From the NCBI RefSeq assembly GCF_000003815.2, contig NC_049986.1, forward strand, positions 18,051,464 to 18,115,463: a stretch of DNA of 64,000 bases. Direction: 5' to 3'. Under the pieces are notes generated by a model, which worked only from the letters and a program-made list of their open reading frames with translations, was not told the DNA's origin and did not search any database. A program made the translations under genes and the position numbers. This document shows, in pieces, positions 24,405 through 37,074 of this stretch. The stretch comes from Branchiostoma floridae. Taxonomy: Eukaryota; Chordata; Leptocardii; Amphioxiformes; Branchiostomatidae. How positions within the stretch are numbered: the stretch's first letter is position 1; each line of letters opens with the position of its first letter.

Positions 24405-25021
24405 ATGGCCTCCACAGGTAAGGATCTGGGCACATTCTCCGATATAGGGTACGACAGCAACTTGAGGTTGGGTTTTTTTTGGGGGGGGGGGGTGTTTTTT
24501 TATGAGTCGTCTAAAATTCAGCTGTGTGTGTCGTAAAAGTTGCCGGAAGTATTTGCCGAGGGTTGGTTCCCTCATAGACTCACGTAAACACCATACTGAC
24601 GTGTGTCTGAGATGGCCTTTCAGATAGTTGTATCTTTGCCTGTCTGTATATCATGAAAAGCGATCTGTTTGGACTTTGGCAAATACGTTTTCAGTATTTG
24701 CTTTATGCGATCCTTACCATAAAACAATCAGAATAGTGTCGTTACCTTTCCACAGAGTACACGTACAAGCGGGGCGAATTCAAAGTCACGGAGCAAATGA
24801 AGTCGGACTTCGACCGTGACGGCTTCATAATAGTTCGGTAAGGCGGCCGTTTTGTAAATAGGAGCATGTTATAGACACTTAACATACTGTGAATGGTAAA
24901 ACAAGGAAGTACGTGCAGGCCATGCCTAACGTTATTCACGTAGAAGAATGGATAAGACACACACCTAAGTCAGTCAGTATGACTTGATTCGAGACTATGA
25001 TTCATGTGTATGTATGTGTGT

Positions 25022-25053
<32 letters not shown>

Positions 25054-28000
25054 CTGTGTGTTTGTATTTTAGGATATTTGTGGTTAACATAACTTTATAA
25101 CCTCTGGATGGATTGTGGATTGTAATGATATTTGATAAGTGAATAGGAATTGGAAGACAAAGACCAATGTTGAGGAATTTGGGCCCCCTGCTATGTGACC
25201 TTGGTACTGCAACAAAACATATAGTTTTTGCATCTTTTGACGTGCTATGGTCTTGATATTTTGATGGTAGACAGCTTTTTACCCTTTCAGGAATTTTTTT
25301 GACGAAGAAGAGATAGAGAACCTGAGCAGAACGCTGGAGAACGAAGATGGCGGCATGAGGAAAATGTCGTATCAGGAGAGCGACGGCGCAGGCGCGACCC
25401 TGACCATGATCCAGTGGAAACATCCAGGCACCGACGTGTCGGGCATCATCGCTCGGAGCAGGAAAATGGTCGGGATTTCAGAAAAGGTATATGTTCTTGT
25501 TTCAATGTCGCTGACAAAACGATGTAATTGCTATGGTTATTCAGTGGTCCTACTCTGTCTTCTCGAGGAATCTGTAATGGCAGCCTAGTAAGTAAGTAAG
25601 TGCGCTAGTGACCTCACTACGACAGTAATCACCCCAATTGCGGCCAATGGGCACTTTTCCGATAAGCCTGGGTGTTTTTTAACGTGTTCAAGGTGTGGCT
25701 CTCCTCAAACAAGCTTAAGGGGTGTCCATCTAACGTCCCTAACGGACGGTAGGTACTCATTTTCACCTGAGTGAAATGACAACATTCGTGTTAAGTGCCA
25801 AGGGCACAACATTGGAGCATGTAATGGGAATCCTTTGCTCTTTCTCTGGTGTTCTTACCTAAATGTTGGTAATAAAACAATGTGCATCTTTTTATAGTTT
25901 AAAGGTAAAAACGGTGACAATACGCATTGTCTTGATGTTATGAACAATGGGATTTGATTTAACAAAATGTAATAAGATATAAAAGTTGGCACTACTTTTT
26001 TTCTGTTCTAAAGCTACTTGGCGGAGAAGTGTATCAGTACGCCGGTACGGTTAACATGAAGGATGCTCGCTCTGGGGGTCAGCACTGGTGGCATCAAGAC
26101 TACGGGTAGACGTATACGTAACTTTCATTTGTCCATTTTCCTGTGGAAAAGGCATCAAAATCATCAACAATGAGTTGTAGGATTCATAATGCCATTCTCG
26201 AATATTGATGCCTGATGAGGCGTCTTAGTCTCTTTGAAGTTACCTGAAAGATATCAAGAAAATTAAGAGTTCTCCGATGCAGAGAAAGTTGTGATTCATG
26301 GTCAAGTTGTATCCAGGTGTATTCTTTACATACATTTTGTCTCTGATGTCCCAGGTACTGGTACAACAATGGCCTTTTGTTTCCCGACATGTTAAACGTG
26401 TTCATCGCGGTGGACAGGGCCGACAGGGCCAACGGATGTCTGCAGGTAATCTACGGCGGGGCCCCCTTTTTTTAACTGAGAACAAGGCATCCAGGCCAGA
26501 GAATATGGGCAATAAAGATAATGTCTAATCCGTGTAACAAAACGTCTCGCTATCCGTGGTTTCCGTGGAGCCCTTCCCCATTGGAGCATGATCGTTGGAA
26601 GTGCTGCTTTAAGCGTGATTTATTCAGACTGAAAGGATATCATGTTGACTTGTTTCCGTGATACCTGCCTTCCCCCAGGTGTTACGTGGTTCACACCTTG
26701 CCGGACGGCTGGACCACAAGCGGCTCGCTGGACAGACTGGGGCGGATGAAGAGAGAGTCAAACAACTCCAGAAGGTATATGTGGTGATTATTTGCGTCTC
26801 GTCTCGTGCTAACAGCTTCGCCTCTGAGGCGTCGTCAAAAAGAGTGTGCAAATGATAGAACATAGAAAAGAGCATGGATGTAGTGAGATCCACAGCGTGT
26901 TTGGCTCGGGACCTAGAGTTCGAATCCTGCCCGTGTCACCGATCTTATGCCTTAGGGAAATGCACTTTACACGGCTTTCCTCACTTTACACTGTAAAATG
27001 GGTACTTAGCTTCGGCTAGGGCCGTCCCGCTCGGAAAGGACGTTAAATGGAAGTTCCGTCTTTGGAGAGAGCCAGAACTCACCACACGTGCGATGGTGCG
27101 ATGTGCGATGGTGCAAATCTTTCCGTCTAGAGTGGTGATTCTCTACAAATCTCCCGAACTTCAGGAAGAATAGTGACATATCAGTCACTAATGGAGATGT
27201 ATTTTGTATCAAAGCAAACTAAACCAAGAGAAAACTGCATGAGTAACGCTATATATGCGTTGTTGCAGGTGCTGGAGCATGTGTACGTAGAAATGGACCC
27301 GGGCGACGCCCTGATCTTCCACTGCAACCTCCTGCACCGCAGCGACCAGAACAGGTCCGACAGCCGGCGGAGGGTCTACATCGTCTCGTACAACAGGGCG
27401 TCCAACAACCCCGTCTACGAGCACTACAACGCCTCCTACACGCCTCTGGACATCGTGAGCATCTCTTTTGTCGTACTTTATATGGCCTTTACGAATTATC
27501 AGGAATAAAGCCCCCTTCACATGAGAGCATGAATGAGCCGGAATGCCGTCGGAATGAATATTCTTTTCTATTCCTGGCAATTCCTGGCAATTCGTAGTGT
27601 GTTCTAACTGCATTCCTGCTATTCGTGCCCGTTCTTTTGGCTAGCCCGAAAGTTTTTGACATGTTAAAAACTGTCGAGGTGCATTCGAAGTGGGGAAATA
27701 TCGAATGGCATTCATAGTGAATTCTAAGTGTATTCTAACTATTCCTACTGCAGTCTCAACATTATTCGAAACATTCTTATCTCATTCGATGGAGAATCGA
27801 AACGGCAAGCCATCTCGAATCCTGCCCGAATGTGGCCGAAAGAATATCTGGAATGTAGTCGGAATGTCTAGAATACACTACGAATGCACAGGAATAGAAA
27901 AGAATTTTCATTCTGACGGCATTCTGGCTCATTCCTTCTCGTGTGAAGGGGGTTTAAGGCCTATTTGGAATTCCCACCCGAATGGCCCCGAATGTGGCAC

Positions 28001-28944
28001 GAATTTTGCAAATGATTAATTCCGGCTGGTTCTGCTCGATTCCTGCTGATTCGGTTTTAGTGTGAAGGCCCTATAAAGCAGAACCAGCCAGAATTAATAA
28101 GTTCGTGCCACATTTGGGCGGGAATTCCAAATGGACCTTCTATCCCCTTCACATGAGAATGAATGAGCCGAAATGCCGTCAGAATAAGCATTCTTTGTCT
28201 ATTCCTGGGTATTTGTATTGCATTCTAGACATTCTCACTGCATTCCAGATATTCTTTTGGCCACATTCTGGTAGGATTTGAAGTGGCTTGTCGTTTCGGT
28301 TTTCCATCGAATGAGATCAGAATGAGTCGAATAATGTTGGAATACCGTAGAATGCGTTAATACTGCAGTTAAAATACACTTTGAATGTCATCGATATTTC
28401 TCCACTTCAAATGCACCTCGAAAGTTTTGAGCATGTCAGAACTTTTGGGCCAGCCAAAATAACAGGCACAAATATCTGGAATGCAGTGAGAATTTTTAGA
28501 ATGCACTAAGAATTTCCAGGAATAGGAAATAGTTTTCATTCTGACGGCATTCCGGCTCATTCTTGCTCTCGTGTGAAGGGGTTGATATGGAGTTTAGCTA
28601 CAGAGACATGCCTACTAGTGATGAGTCCCGGGGATGTTTTAGTCACTAACAATTCGCTGCAGCTTAACTAATGTAGCCTAGAGCCCAGCCTTTATTCGCC
28701 TCGGTCCGCTCCCGAAGGTCCCTACCCCGTCAGATTCGGGAGCGGACCACAGCGAACAAGGCTGGACTCTGCGCTATGACGAATGGCGTAACTAAGGATT
28801 TGACATTTATGATTGACATGTATCCATCAGGTTGATGACGAGGAAATCAAGACCTGCTCCAACCACACCGACTTCTCGGGGAAGGAGTTCATGGATCCCG
28901 ACGACAACAAGAACATCTCCGGTACAAAAGTCGGGGAGAATTAG
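24405..28944 (+). CDS. Phytanoyl-CoA dioxygenase-family 2-oxoglutarate oxygenase, copy B
   Basis: There are eight coding exons: 24405-24417, 24756-24837, 25291-25486, 26014-26105, 26355-26445, 26679-26774, 27269-27454 and 28831-28944. Their lengths (13, 82, 196, 92, 91, 96, 186 and 114 nt) are identical to those of copy A. The product has 289 residues. The HxD motif is in WWHQDYGYWYNNG (H124, D126). The distal His is in [15 protein letters not shown] (H213), and R224 is placed as in PhyH. By hand alignment about 217 of 289 residues match copy A. Differences cluster in exon 3 (residues about 33-97), while residues 115-150 and 203-250 are almost fixed. The enzyme is presumably a cytosolic hydroxylase of a small metabolite; its substrate is not deducible. 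The introns differ completely in inserted elements. An AATAAA lies at 29070-29075. Confidence 0.9.
25010..25063. repeat. (TG)n microsatellite in intron 2 of copy B
   Basis: Imperfect TG/TATG repeats turning into a pure TG run. Confidence 0.9.
26875..27060 (+). mobile_element. tRNA-derived SINE, plus strand
   Basis: A B-box-like AGTTCGAATCC lies at 26917-26927 after a degraded tRNA-like head. The body contains CTTAGGGAAATGCACTTTAC and ends in GGACGTTAAATGG. It is in intron 6 of oxygenase copy B. It differs in sequence from the SINE at 2190-2485. Confidence 0.65.
27508..28587. mobile_element. 1.1-kb palindrome made of two inverted fold-back elements
   Basis: Two elements of about 450 bp (27508-27952 and 28133-28587) each begin and end with CCCCTTCACAYGAG-type termini. 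Each is itself fold-back, with GAATGAGCCGGAATGCCGTC at one end and its complement at the other. The two are inverted relative to each other. The segment between them is also inverted: AACCAGCC and GGCTGGTT flank a centre near 28055. The interior is dominated by GAATG/CATTC repeats. The whole could form a large cruciform. It lies in intron 7 of oxygenase copy B and codes for nothing. Confidence 0.85.
28680..28771. repeat. Fold-back hairpin just before exon 8 of copy B
   Basis: The arms GGTCCGCTCCCGAA and TTCGGGAGCGGACC are extended outward by GCCCAGCC and GGCTGGAC. The loop is about 17 bases. It ends 60 bases before the acceptor at 28830. Confidence 0.85.
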
Positions 28945-30199
28945 CTTTGCCAATTTTGCTTGACTAAACGGTTTAACACCAGATTTGACAGAAATGTCCT
29001 TTTGAGCTTCATTAAACTTCCTATTGGGATTGTAGAAATATAGGTAGTGTCAAAAATATGTACATGTACAATAAAAAGTTACATGCAACAAAAATGTGTA
29101 CATAAACATTGATATCAAATTAAAGTCGTGTGTTAACTCTTCGTCACTTCAAACATTTTTCTCGTACTAGAAGTTGCCTAGAAATGGAAAAAACTCACAT
29201 GCACAAGAAATTTCTTTAATCGTTTATTCAACACTTAGACAAATGAATAGGTAATTTCAACATACTGACAAAGTAAAGACAACCTAGTACAAAACAACGG
29301 CGTACTAGAGTTGGGAGTAACCTAGCTTTTGAAGAAACGTCACGTTTGTAAGATACTCATGAATTATCTGCTACTGAGACTAATCTAATTTGGAACTAGG
29401 TTAATAGGCCAAACACATGTAACACACATTTAATATATAACGAGTGCTGAGAAGCACATACAGTAGTTTAGCAGGTTAGTCTCCCTGTATTCTCTCCTAA
29501 CGTGTAATGCTGCCATGTCGACAACAATCTACAATCAACTACAGTAAACTACATGTGGTACAATATACATACAATCTACATCTCAGTATACCCGTGTTTC
29601 GCATATTGATTGTACGTATTCCTTTCTCATCTAATGTAAAATTGCCCTTTTTAATAATCCTTATATCAACAGTTACTGCTAACACGTTTGCTACAGCAGA
29701 TTATGAAAGCTAATGTGTATTTACAACAATAAGAACAGAGTTACAAATAGAACTTCCTCATCAGAAAAAAAATAGTTTACTAGGGTCATAGCAGTCAAAC
29801 GATAACTCCATCTATACGTTAAAGAAAAATCACACATTCAACAGTGGCATTTTACATACAATCAAAAAGTAAAGGTAGATTGCTGGTGGTAACGAAATCC
29901 TTCTTTAACTACCAACAGACAACATGAACAGGAAACGGAGGCGAAGGTAACCGAAAGCTTTTGTGAGTATAGACTATGGATACTTCCGTGTGCCTTTATG
30001 GCTTTACTTGTACATGTATCAAGTAGAAATTGAGCCCATAACAAAACCAATGCATGATTTCAATTCTAAAAGAAACAACAAATCTGCGGTCTAAATTGGC
30101 TTCAAAAACAGCCGGGGCCAAACCTCTGCTTGGAGAGTACATTACTCCGAGTGAGATTGCCTGGGCCTCTTCAGATGCTCCTCACAATTTTGCGATGTT
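28945..30199. other. 3' flank of copy B and presumed 3' UTR of the zinc-finger gene
   Basis: No gene is recognised. For the minus-strand zinc-finger gene, AATAAA occurs as TTTATT at 29223. A CCAAACCTCTGCTTGG motif near 30118 matches the ends of the hairpin at 49268. Confidence 0.5.
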
Positions 30200-31208
30200 T
30201 CACTTGTGAGTCCGCATGTGCCTCTTTCGATGACCCGACTCACTGAACCGCTTACCGCAATCCTCGCACCTGTATGGTTTCTCGCCTGTGTGGGTTCTCA
30301 TGTGTCTCCTCAATTCACTTAGCAGAATAAAGCTTTTGTTGCAAATTTCACACAAGTACGGTTTTTCACCGGTGTGAGTTCTCACGTGCCTTTTCAGATT
30401 AGACAGCGTAGCGAATTGTCGGCTACACTGCTCACATCTGTACGGTGTTTCTCCTGTGTGAAAACGCATGTGGGTCGTCCGATCACCTTGGAGTTTAAAG
30501 CCTTTGTTGCAAATCTCACACGTGAAAGGTTTCTCGCCAGTGTGTGTCCGCATGTGACCCTTCAGATCACCCAGCTGACTGAACTGTCTGCCGCATTCCT
30601 CACACCTGTAGGGTTTCTCGCCTGTGTGAATTCTAATGTGTCGTCTGAGGTGAGCAAGTTGACTGAACTGCCTGCCGCACTCCTCACATCTGTATGGTCT
30701 CTCACCCGTGTGAGTTCTCATGTGTCTGTTCAGATCACTCAGCTGACTGAACTGTCGATTGCACTCCTTGCATCGGTTGGGTTTTTCACCCGTGTGAGTT
30801 CTCATATGTTTCTTCAGATCACTCAGCTGACTGAACTGCCTGTTGCACTCCTCACATCTGTAAGGTTTCTCATCAGTGTGAGTCTGGATGTGTTTCTTTA
30901 AGTCACTCAGTTTACTGCACTGCTTCTTGCACAGCTCACACGTGTATGGTTCCTTATCAGTATGAGTCCTCATGTGTGCCTTCAAATTCGACCGTTGACT
31001 AAACCCTTTTCTACATTCGTCACAATGGTACGGACGCTCACCCGTGTGAGTCCGCAGGTGTCGGTCCAGAGCACTTTTGAAGGGGAACTCCTTGTCGCAA
31101 TAGCTGCACTTATAGGGACACGGGGAATCCCGCCCACGGCTATTCTCTCCCTCGTCTTGTTTCAAAAGAGATTCAGCTCCGGTTGCCATTGTTGTCAAAT
31201 TGCAGGTC
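30200..31208 (-). CDS. C2H2 zinc-finger protein, 11 fingers
   Basis: The coding part is 30200-31189, giving 329 residues beginning MATGAESLLKQDEGENS. A clean acceptor (TTATTCTTGCAG) ends at 31209, so 31190-31208 is 5' UTR of this last exon and at least one upstream non-coding exon exists. Eleven consecutive C2H2 fingers follow the short N-terminus. Most have the TGEKPY-type linker and a YRCEECxRQFSQL pattern. Two (the eighth and tenth) have the CEICNK form. No KRAB, BTB or SCAN domain is visible. Such proteins bind DNA in the nucleus; the target is unknown. The N-terminus and the position of the splice site match the gene at 40452, so the two are paralogues. Confidence 0.9.
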
Positions 31209-34200
31209 CTGCAAGAATAATACAAAACGTAAATTTAACAGAAGTGAACAACATAAGAGCTAAGTGTTGTAATGAGTGGAAGGAACAGAAAACCAGAGTC
31301 ACCAATCAACTTATCGCAGCTGGTGATGAATGGTAGATGTCAAGGCACCACGCAACCATGACCGGGTGCCACCTCGTGGTTCTGGAGTCATGTTGCCATG
31401 CCTTTTCCAATTGCTATTTAAAAAATGAAGTCTTGTACAATTGTGGATGGTCCTTCTCAAATGTTGTCTCCACTGTATCCTTAGATGACTCTAGTACTTT
31501 TCGCAGGAAGTAATGTTGACTCTGATTAAGGTTGCATCCTTCAACGTCAATCTCTTTAAAATACTGACTACGACTGACTACAGTCTGGCTGCACAAGCTT
31601 TGTGGTAGGCCTTTTCTCTTTGTATATCTGTAACCTTTAATTGTTCCTTTGCGGCACTCTAGATCTGGAATTGTGTGAAGTGTCTCCATATATCTTTCTT
31701 ATCAGGGACTATTGCCCACGAAGCTTGAGAAAAGTACTTTGTGTAATTACGAATTTGTCTTTGTACATCTAACATGCATTGGCATAATACCGGTAGTAAG
31801 ACTTATACCGGTAGATTAAAAATACTGGAACTTAAAGAGATCTACACGTGCAACAATAGTTATTTCTGAGCTGTGCACACTTCAGACATCTAGGTGTCCA
31901 ATACACCATTTACAAAGCATCGATAACAATGCATTCGAAGACAGCAAGGCCAAAAGTTTTCAGTATACTTATTTTTAAATTTCGGGGTAGGCAGCTCGTC
32001 GTGGGACGAACACACTGTCACATTCATTGCCAAATTTATATAGATCATAATTACACATGCTCACGGCACAAGACGAACATGATTCAACAACAATCTTGAA
32101 TTTCTGTTGGTGACCTACAAGCTACAACTCATGTAAAAGTGTGAAGAACCGTTGCATAATAGCCCGAATCTACGACTGAATGGGCAAAATTGAACGTACG
32201 CAGCCATTTTCCCGCCATTTTTATATCTACGCTAGCAGTGAAGTGTTACGTCATAGCGGTTGTGACGGACATAAGTTAAATGAAAATTCTTGACAGTATA
32301 CGTCCGTTTTCTCATGACATTTTGTATGCTCATGCAGGTTTATGTTTTATGCATTTACTGACAGAAAAGGAAGGAACATCAGAGGATGTATAAATGTACA
32401 TAGCGGCAGTTAATTGTGCCGTGTTTCTTCCTACCGGTATTTTGTACCCCCTCCCAACCACGCGCCCGTTCGCCGTGTAATTCCGCGGCGTGTTACAATT
32501 ACAATATTACGCTTTTAGCAGGACAAGAGTGGCAGAAAAGTTACAAAGAAGAAGTGGCAAGGGTAACCTATAACAGCAACATGTAACTGGAGAAAATGAT
32601 GCGTTGACAATTTGTCAAATCAGTATGGCTAGAGAAATGGTCGTAAACGTACCGGTATTATGATAATAGATGTTACATCTACATCTACATAGAGATTGAA
32701 GTCAGACGAGGGCATTATGGTCCGACAGATGGCACAATGTATGGTAACAATACATATGCTAATACAAGTGACCTTTGTTATTGCCCTCCAAGAAGGCCTT
32801 TCTAAAAGCAAACCTCTTTTCTTTTTCAAATGGAATCGGCCATTCATGGGTAGCAACGCTCTGCTAACAATCTTTGCATATCAATAGCCAACATCTGTCA
32901 AATTTCTTCTTCTTCCCAGCAAAGCTTAAGCTCCAAAAATGGTACTTTGTGGAATACACACGAGGAAACCTCCACAATGTTGTCGTTAGTTTGTCTTTAG
33001 TTTATCTTGTCTCCAGGATTAAACTAGACTACGCCATTCAACGCTTGAAATCATTTGAGTTTAACCAATGAGCTTTTTATATCAAAGCTTTTTTTGATAA
33101 AAGTTCCTTGGTTTAACTCAAGCGTCTATGACACGATCATTATTTCTCCACTCGAGGTGAACTGCATGCAAAATTTTCCATTGATACACGTACAAATCAA
33201 GACCGTGACAATCTATCGCATACACAGTTTATTGAAAGGTAGAGCTTTGAGTTAAACCACATATTAAAATTTAAAGTAGTAGCGTACCAAGGCGTGCACA
33301 CGTGCAAATTGCTCAGTTTGCAAGAAATCAAATTTAGACAAAACATTTTTAACCTCCTTGGACAAACTTACAACTGACCACGACACTACAGATGCACCAA
33401 TGCTGCTCTAAACCCGCGATAGGGGTAAAGATGCGGAAAGAAAAGTGACTCTTGCCTTTTGCCACTTGTATATAAAGCAAGGAGGAAACCCCCTTGCCAC
33501 AAGTAACGTTAAGTTTTATCTAAAAGAGACTTAAAAAAAACAACACATTACCTTGCGAATTTCGGCGGTAACAACTTGTTGAGCCAAATATGACTTTTTT
33601 TCTGTAACACAGAAGTGGCGACGTGTCAGTTCACAGCTTCGGTTGGCCTGAAAAGTGTCGCAAATACAGTACTTTGTCTCTACTATCGTCTCAGTGTAGT
33701 GTTGTCTGAAGCATTGTATCAATCTCACCATGTCAGCAGCGGCCCGATTTCAATATGCGTTGCCCAATCAGGGTTCGTTAGCTTGTCGCGTCACGAATAT
33801 GCAAATGACCACAGGCATCTGGACCTGGATAGTGAGGACAAACAGCGTTACTACGCTGTAACTTGGGGTTCAATTTATAACATATTTCAACTCAAATCAG
33901 GAAATATATTGAGTCGGCAGGTAAGGCATCCACTTATTGTTATTTAATCGTCCTCGTGCTAGTGCTATATCTGAACAACAAATATTTATCTGTTGTGTTT
34001 TGAAAGCTAGGCCTAGGGTCATGCAGATAACAATTTGGGGAGGGGGGCGTCTGGAAAATTTGTATACATGTACTTTAGAACCAAGGAGGTTGAAAATGAA
34101 AAGGGCCCCCTTGGTAGAACACAGTATTTTTGGTTCGATGCCTCAAAATTTATAGCAGGGTTCACATGCAGTTAATAAGAATTTCAAGGGTTGAAGTCAT

Positions 34201-34626
34201 GGTACAATGTACAAAATATCTGAAAATGAACTAAGAGAGTTGCCTGTTCCTCCACTTTTATGAGCCCGTTCACAGAGATCTTTTATGAGCCCTTTCACAG
34301 AGATCAGTACACGTGCGTCGACAGGAATTCTAGGTACATGTACAATGTATGTCAAAGGTAAAGTCCTCGAAAAAGGTCTCGACCATTGTTTTGCATTACA
34401 CATCCAGACGGGTTTTCTTTACCTGTGTACCATTTCATTACAATTTTACATAAATAAGGGGTGGGTACCATCAAGGATATAACCTCCTTGGTACCATATA
34501 CCAGTACGATGTACCTGAAAAGTGTCTTTGGACCAGATTTTGGACCAAGTAGAAAATTACCAGATGATATCAGCAGGATTTCACACATTTTGGCACATAG
34601 CGGTCCATGCAAAAAAACAAAAGTGA
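31209..34626. other. Upstream region of the zinc-finger gene; no other gene recognised
   Basis: A minus-strand open frame of 91 codons (31414-31689) has no recognisable domain. A possible donor for a 5' UTR exon on the minus strand lies at 33550 (GCAAG|GTAATG). Upstream of it, at about 33740-33830, are CCCAATCAGG and ATGCAAAT, a CCAAT box and an octamer, which makes this a candidate promoter. A hairpin lies at 33040-33123. About 33910-34050 resembles a repeat seen again near 44300. Confidence 0.4.
33040..33123. repeat. Hairpin with a CCAATGAGCTTTT core
   Basis: The outer arms TTGAGTTTAACCAA and TTGGTTTAACTCAA flank an inner pair around GATATAAAAAGC-like and GATAAAAG sequences. The core resembles the perfect palindrome at 60193-60221. 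Confidence 0.7.
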
Positions 34627-36632
34627 AGTTTATGGTCATTTCACACGAAAAGCAAGGAAGACTGGAAAACTTACAAAGAATGTAGAAATGCCGCAACACA
34701 TGCTGCAAGACAAGCACGTAGAGACTTTGAACGATCACTCGCCAAGGAAGCTAAGACAAATAACAAAGCTTTTTGGAGTTATGTGAACTCCCGCAGATCA
34801 GTAAAATCACAGGTGGGTGACTTGAAGGACACGAAGGGTAACTTTGCTACCAAAGACAAGGACAAAGCAGAAATACTAAATGATCAGTACCATAAGACCT
34901 TCACACGCGAGATCTACGACAACATGCCAGTATTCGATCCCAAACCTCTACAGACTCCGGTCCTGGACAAAATAGAAGTCACTGAGGAAATGGTTATGGA
35001 CCAATTATCCCAGCTGCGTCCGGACAAGTCCCCAGGTAATGACGGACTTCACCCGAGAATTCTTAGAGAACTGTCACACGAAATTGTGGTCCCACTAACC
35101 AAGGTTTATCAACTCAGCTTAAGTAATGCAGTACTTCCAGAGCAGTGGACGGAAGCAAGTATCACTCCTATATTCAAAAAGGGTGAGAAGTCAGACCCAG
35201 CAAACTACCGTCCCGTCTCGCTAACATCAGTGCCCTGCAAGATGCTGGAAAGAATAATCTCAGATAAGGTGATTGAACACATGAGGATAAACAATTTCAC
35301 ATGTGAGCAACAGCACGGTTTTTCCAAGGGGAAATCAACAGTGACTAACCTACTCGAGGCACTTGACGTGTGGACCGAAGCCTTAAGTCACGGACTACAA
35401 GTGGATGTTATATTTTTAGACTATGCTAAGGCTTTTGACACGGTCCCACACGAAAGGCTCCTTAGAAAGGTCGAATCCTTTGGCATTAGAGGAAAGCTGT
35501 TAGAGTGGGTACGAGGCTTCCTAACCCAACGAAGACAAAGAGTCTCGGTAAACGGAGCTACATCGTCCTGGAAGAGGGTAGAAAGCGGAGTCCCACAAGG
35601 GAGTGTACTGGGTCCCTTACTATTCATGATTTTCGTGAGCGATATACCGGACACACTGCAGAACTTTGTATCTCTCTTTGCGGATGACACAAAGATCTAT
35701 GCAACCGTCGAGGACTGTGCAAGAGAAGGTCATACGACCTGCCTTCAGGCCGATCTAGACCAACTACAAGAATGGTCGAGAAAAATGCAGATGAGATTCC
35801 ACCCTGATAAGTGTAAGCCGATGCACCTTGGGAAGGGTAATCCCGGACACAAATACACAATGATCAAGACAGACGGATCAGTACATACCCTACAGTGTAC
35901 AACGGAAGAGAAAGACCTAGGAGTACTCATAGACAGTAAGCTGAGCTTCAGCAGTCATGTACAGAACCAGGTCAACAAAGCCAACAAGGTGCTCGGTGCT
36001 ATAAGACACACTTTCAAATATCTGGACATAGACTCATTTGTGTTGCTGTACAAAAGCCTGATACGTCCCCACCTAGAGTATGCAACGGTCATTTGGGATC
36101 CAAAAACAAAGAGAGACAAAGACATGGTGGAGAGGGTACAGAGAAGAGCTACAAAGCTGGTTCCTTCAATCTCCCACCTTCCCTACTCACAGAGACTAAG
36201 GGCTCTGGGACTACCCACACTTCTCTTCAGAAGGAAAAGAGCAGACATAATTCTTCTCTACAAGATAACACATGGGTTAGTCACATGCAGAACCAGTAAC
36301 CACTGCAACCTCTGTAGCAGAGCTATGCTCACGCCTAGCCTGGCAACCTCCACAAGAGGCCACTCGTACAAGTACCAGATACAGTGCTCCAAGGGTCCAA
36401 GGGCCAATTTTTACCCAGCAAGAGTGATACCCATGTGGAATAAGCTCTCCGAACAGACGGTGACCAGCAAATCAGTGAACTTGTTCAAATCAAGGTTGTC
36501 GGCTGAGTGGAACACACACAAGGACCTGTACGAATACGAGTTCTCCTACTGAACCAGTAGGTTGCAGTGAAGAAAGAACGAAGGAAGGAAGGAAGGAAGG
36601 TAGGAGAGAAGGAAGGAAGGAAGGAAGACCAG
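34627..36632 (+). mobile_element. CR1/jockey-type LINE, 5'-truncated, with open reverse-transcriptase ORF
   Basis: The frame is open from 34627 to the stop at 36552, with no internal ATG needed. The N-terminal part is the linker after the endonuclease (NNKAFWSYVNSR). The reverse transcriptase carries PIFKKGEKSDPANYRPVSLT, YAKAFDTVPH, GVPQGSVLGPLLF and the catalytic FADD box (SLFADDTKIYA). The C-terminus has the usual PARVIPMWNKLSEQTV pattern. The endonuclease is missing. The stop is followed within about 20 bases by an imperfect (GAAG)n tract (36567-36628), which fits the microsatellite-like tails of this LINE group. The intact RT frame suggests recent insertion; the copy cannot move by itself. 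Confidence 0.9.
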
Positions 36633-37074
36633 ATGCTACAGCCCCGCAGTTTAACTATGTACAGCCTCATTACTCTAACGGGTACCTACTGGCTGTCGCT
36701 CAAGGTGAATACTCAAGGTGAATTTCTACTGAGCCAAACCTGCAGAGATTACAAGAAGACGTGATTTGAAAACGCCAGTGAGAGTCAGATACTCCAGCAA
36801 AGAGATGTAGCCGATTGGACCATTGTTTTGAGTATTGGCAATTCACTAGTTTTTACTAACAATTTCTGAATTAGGTTCAGGTCTGGACTGGGATCTGATC
36901 CTCTGGGTCTGAACCGTACCTGTACCAGAATTTTCTATACCGATACCCACCCTAGTAGTAACCCTAACCCTAACGCTCTGAGTAATTATATTTCAGCCAT
37001 ACATAGTATGGTGAAATATATTGTATTCGTAATGTTTCTTTCTTTCTTTCTTTCTTCTTTCTCCTGTCAAATCT

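Noticed and set aside
30374-30901. 175-codon plus-strand frame
   Set aside because: Antisense shadow of the zinc-finger array; periodicity comes from the fingers. The same holds for 40572-41267 on the minus strand.
36960-36976. Two CCCTAA repeats
   Set aside because: Only two units; too short to call an interstitial telomere.
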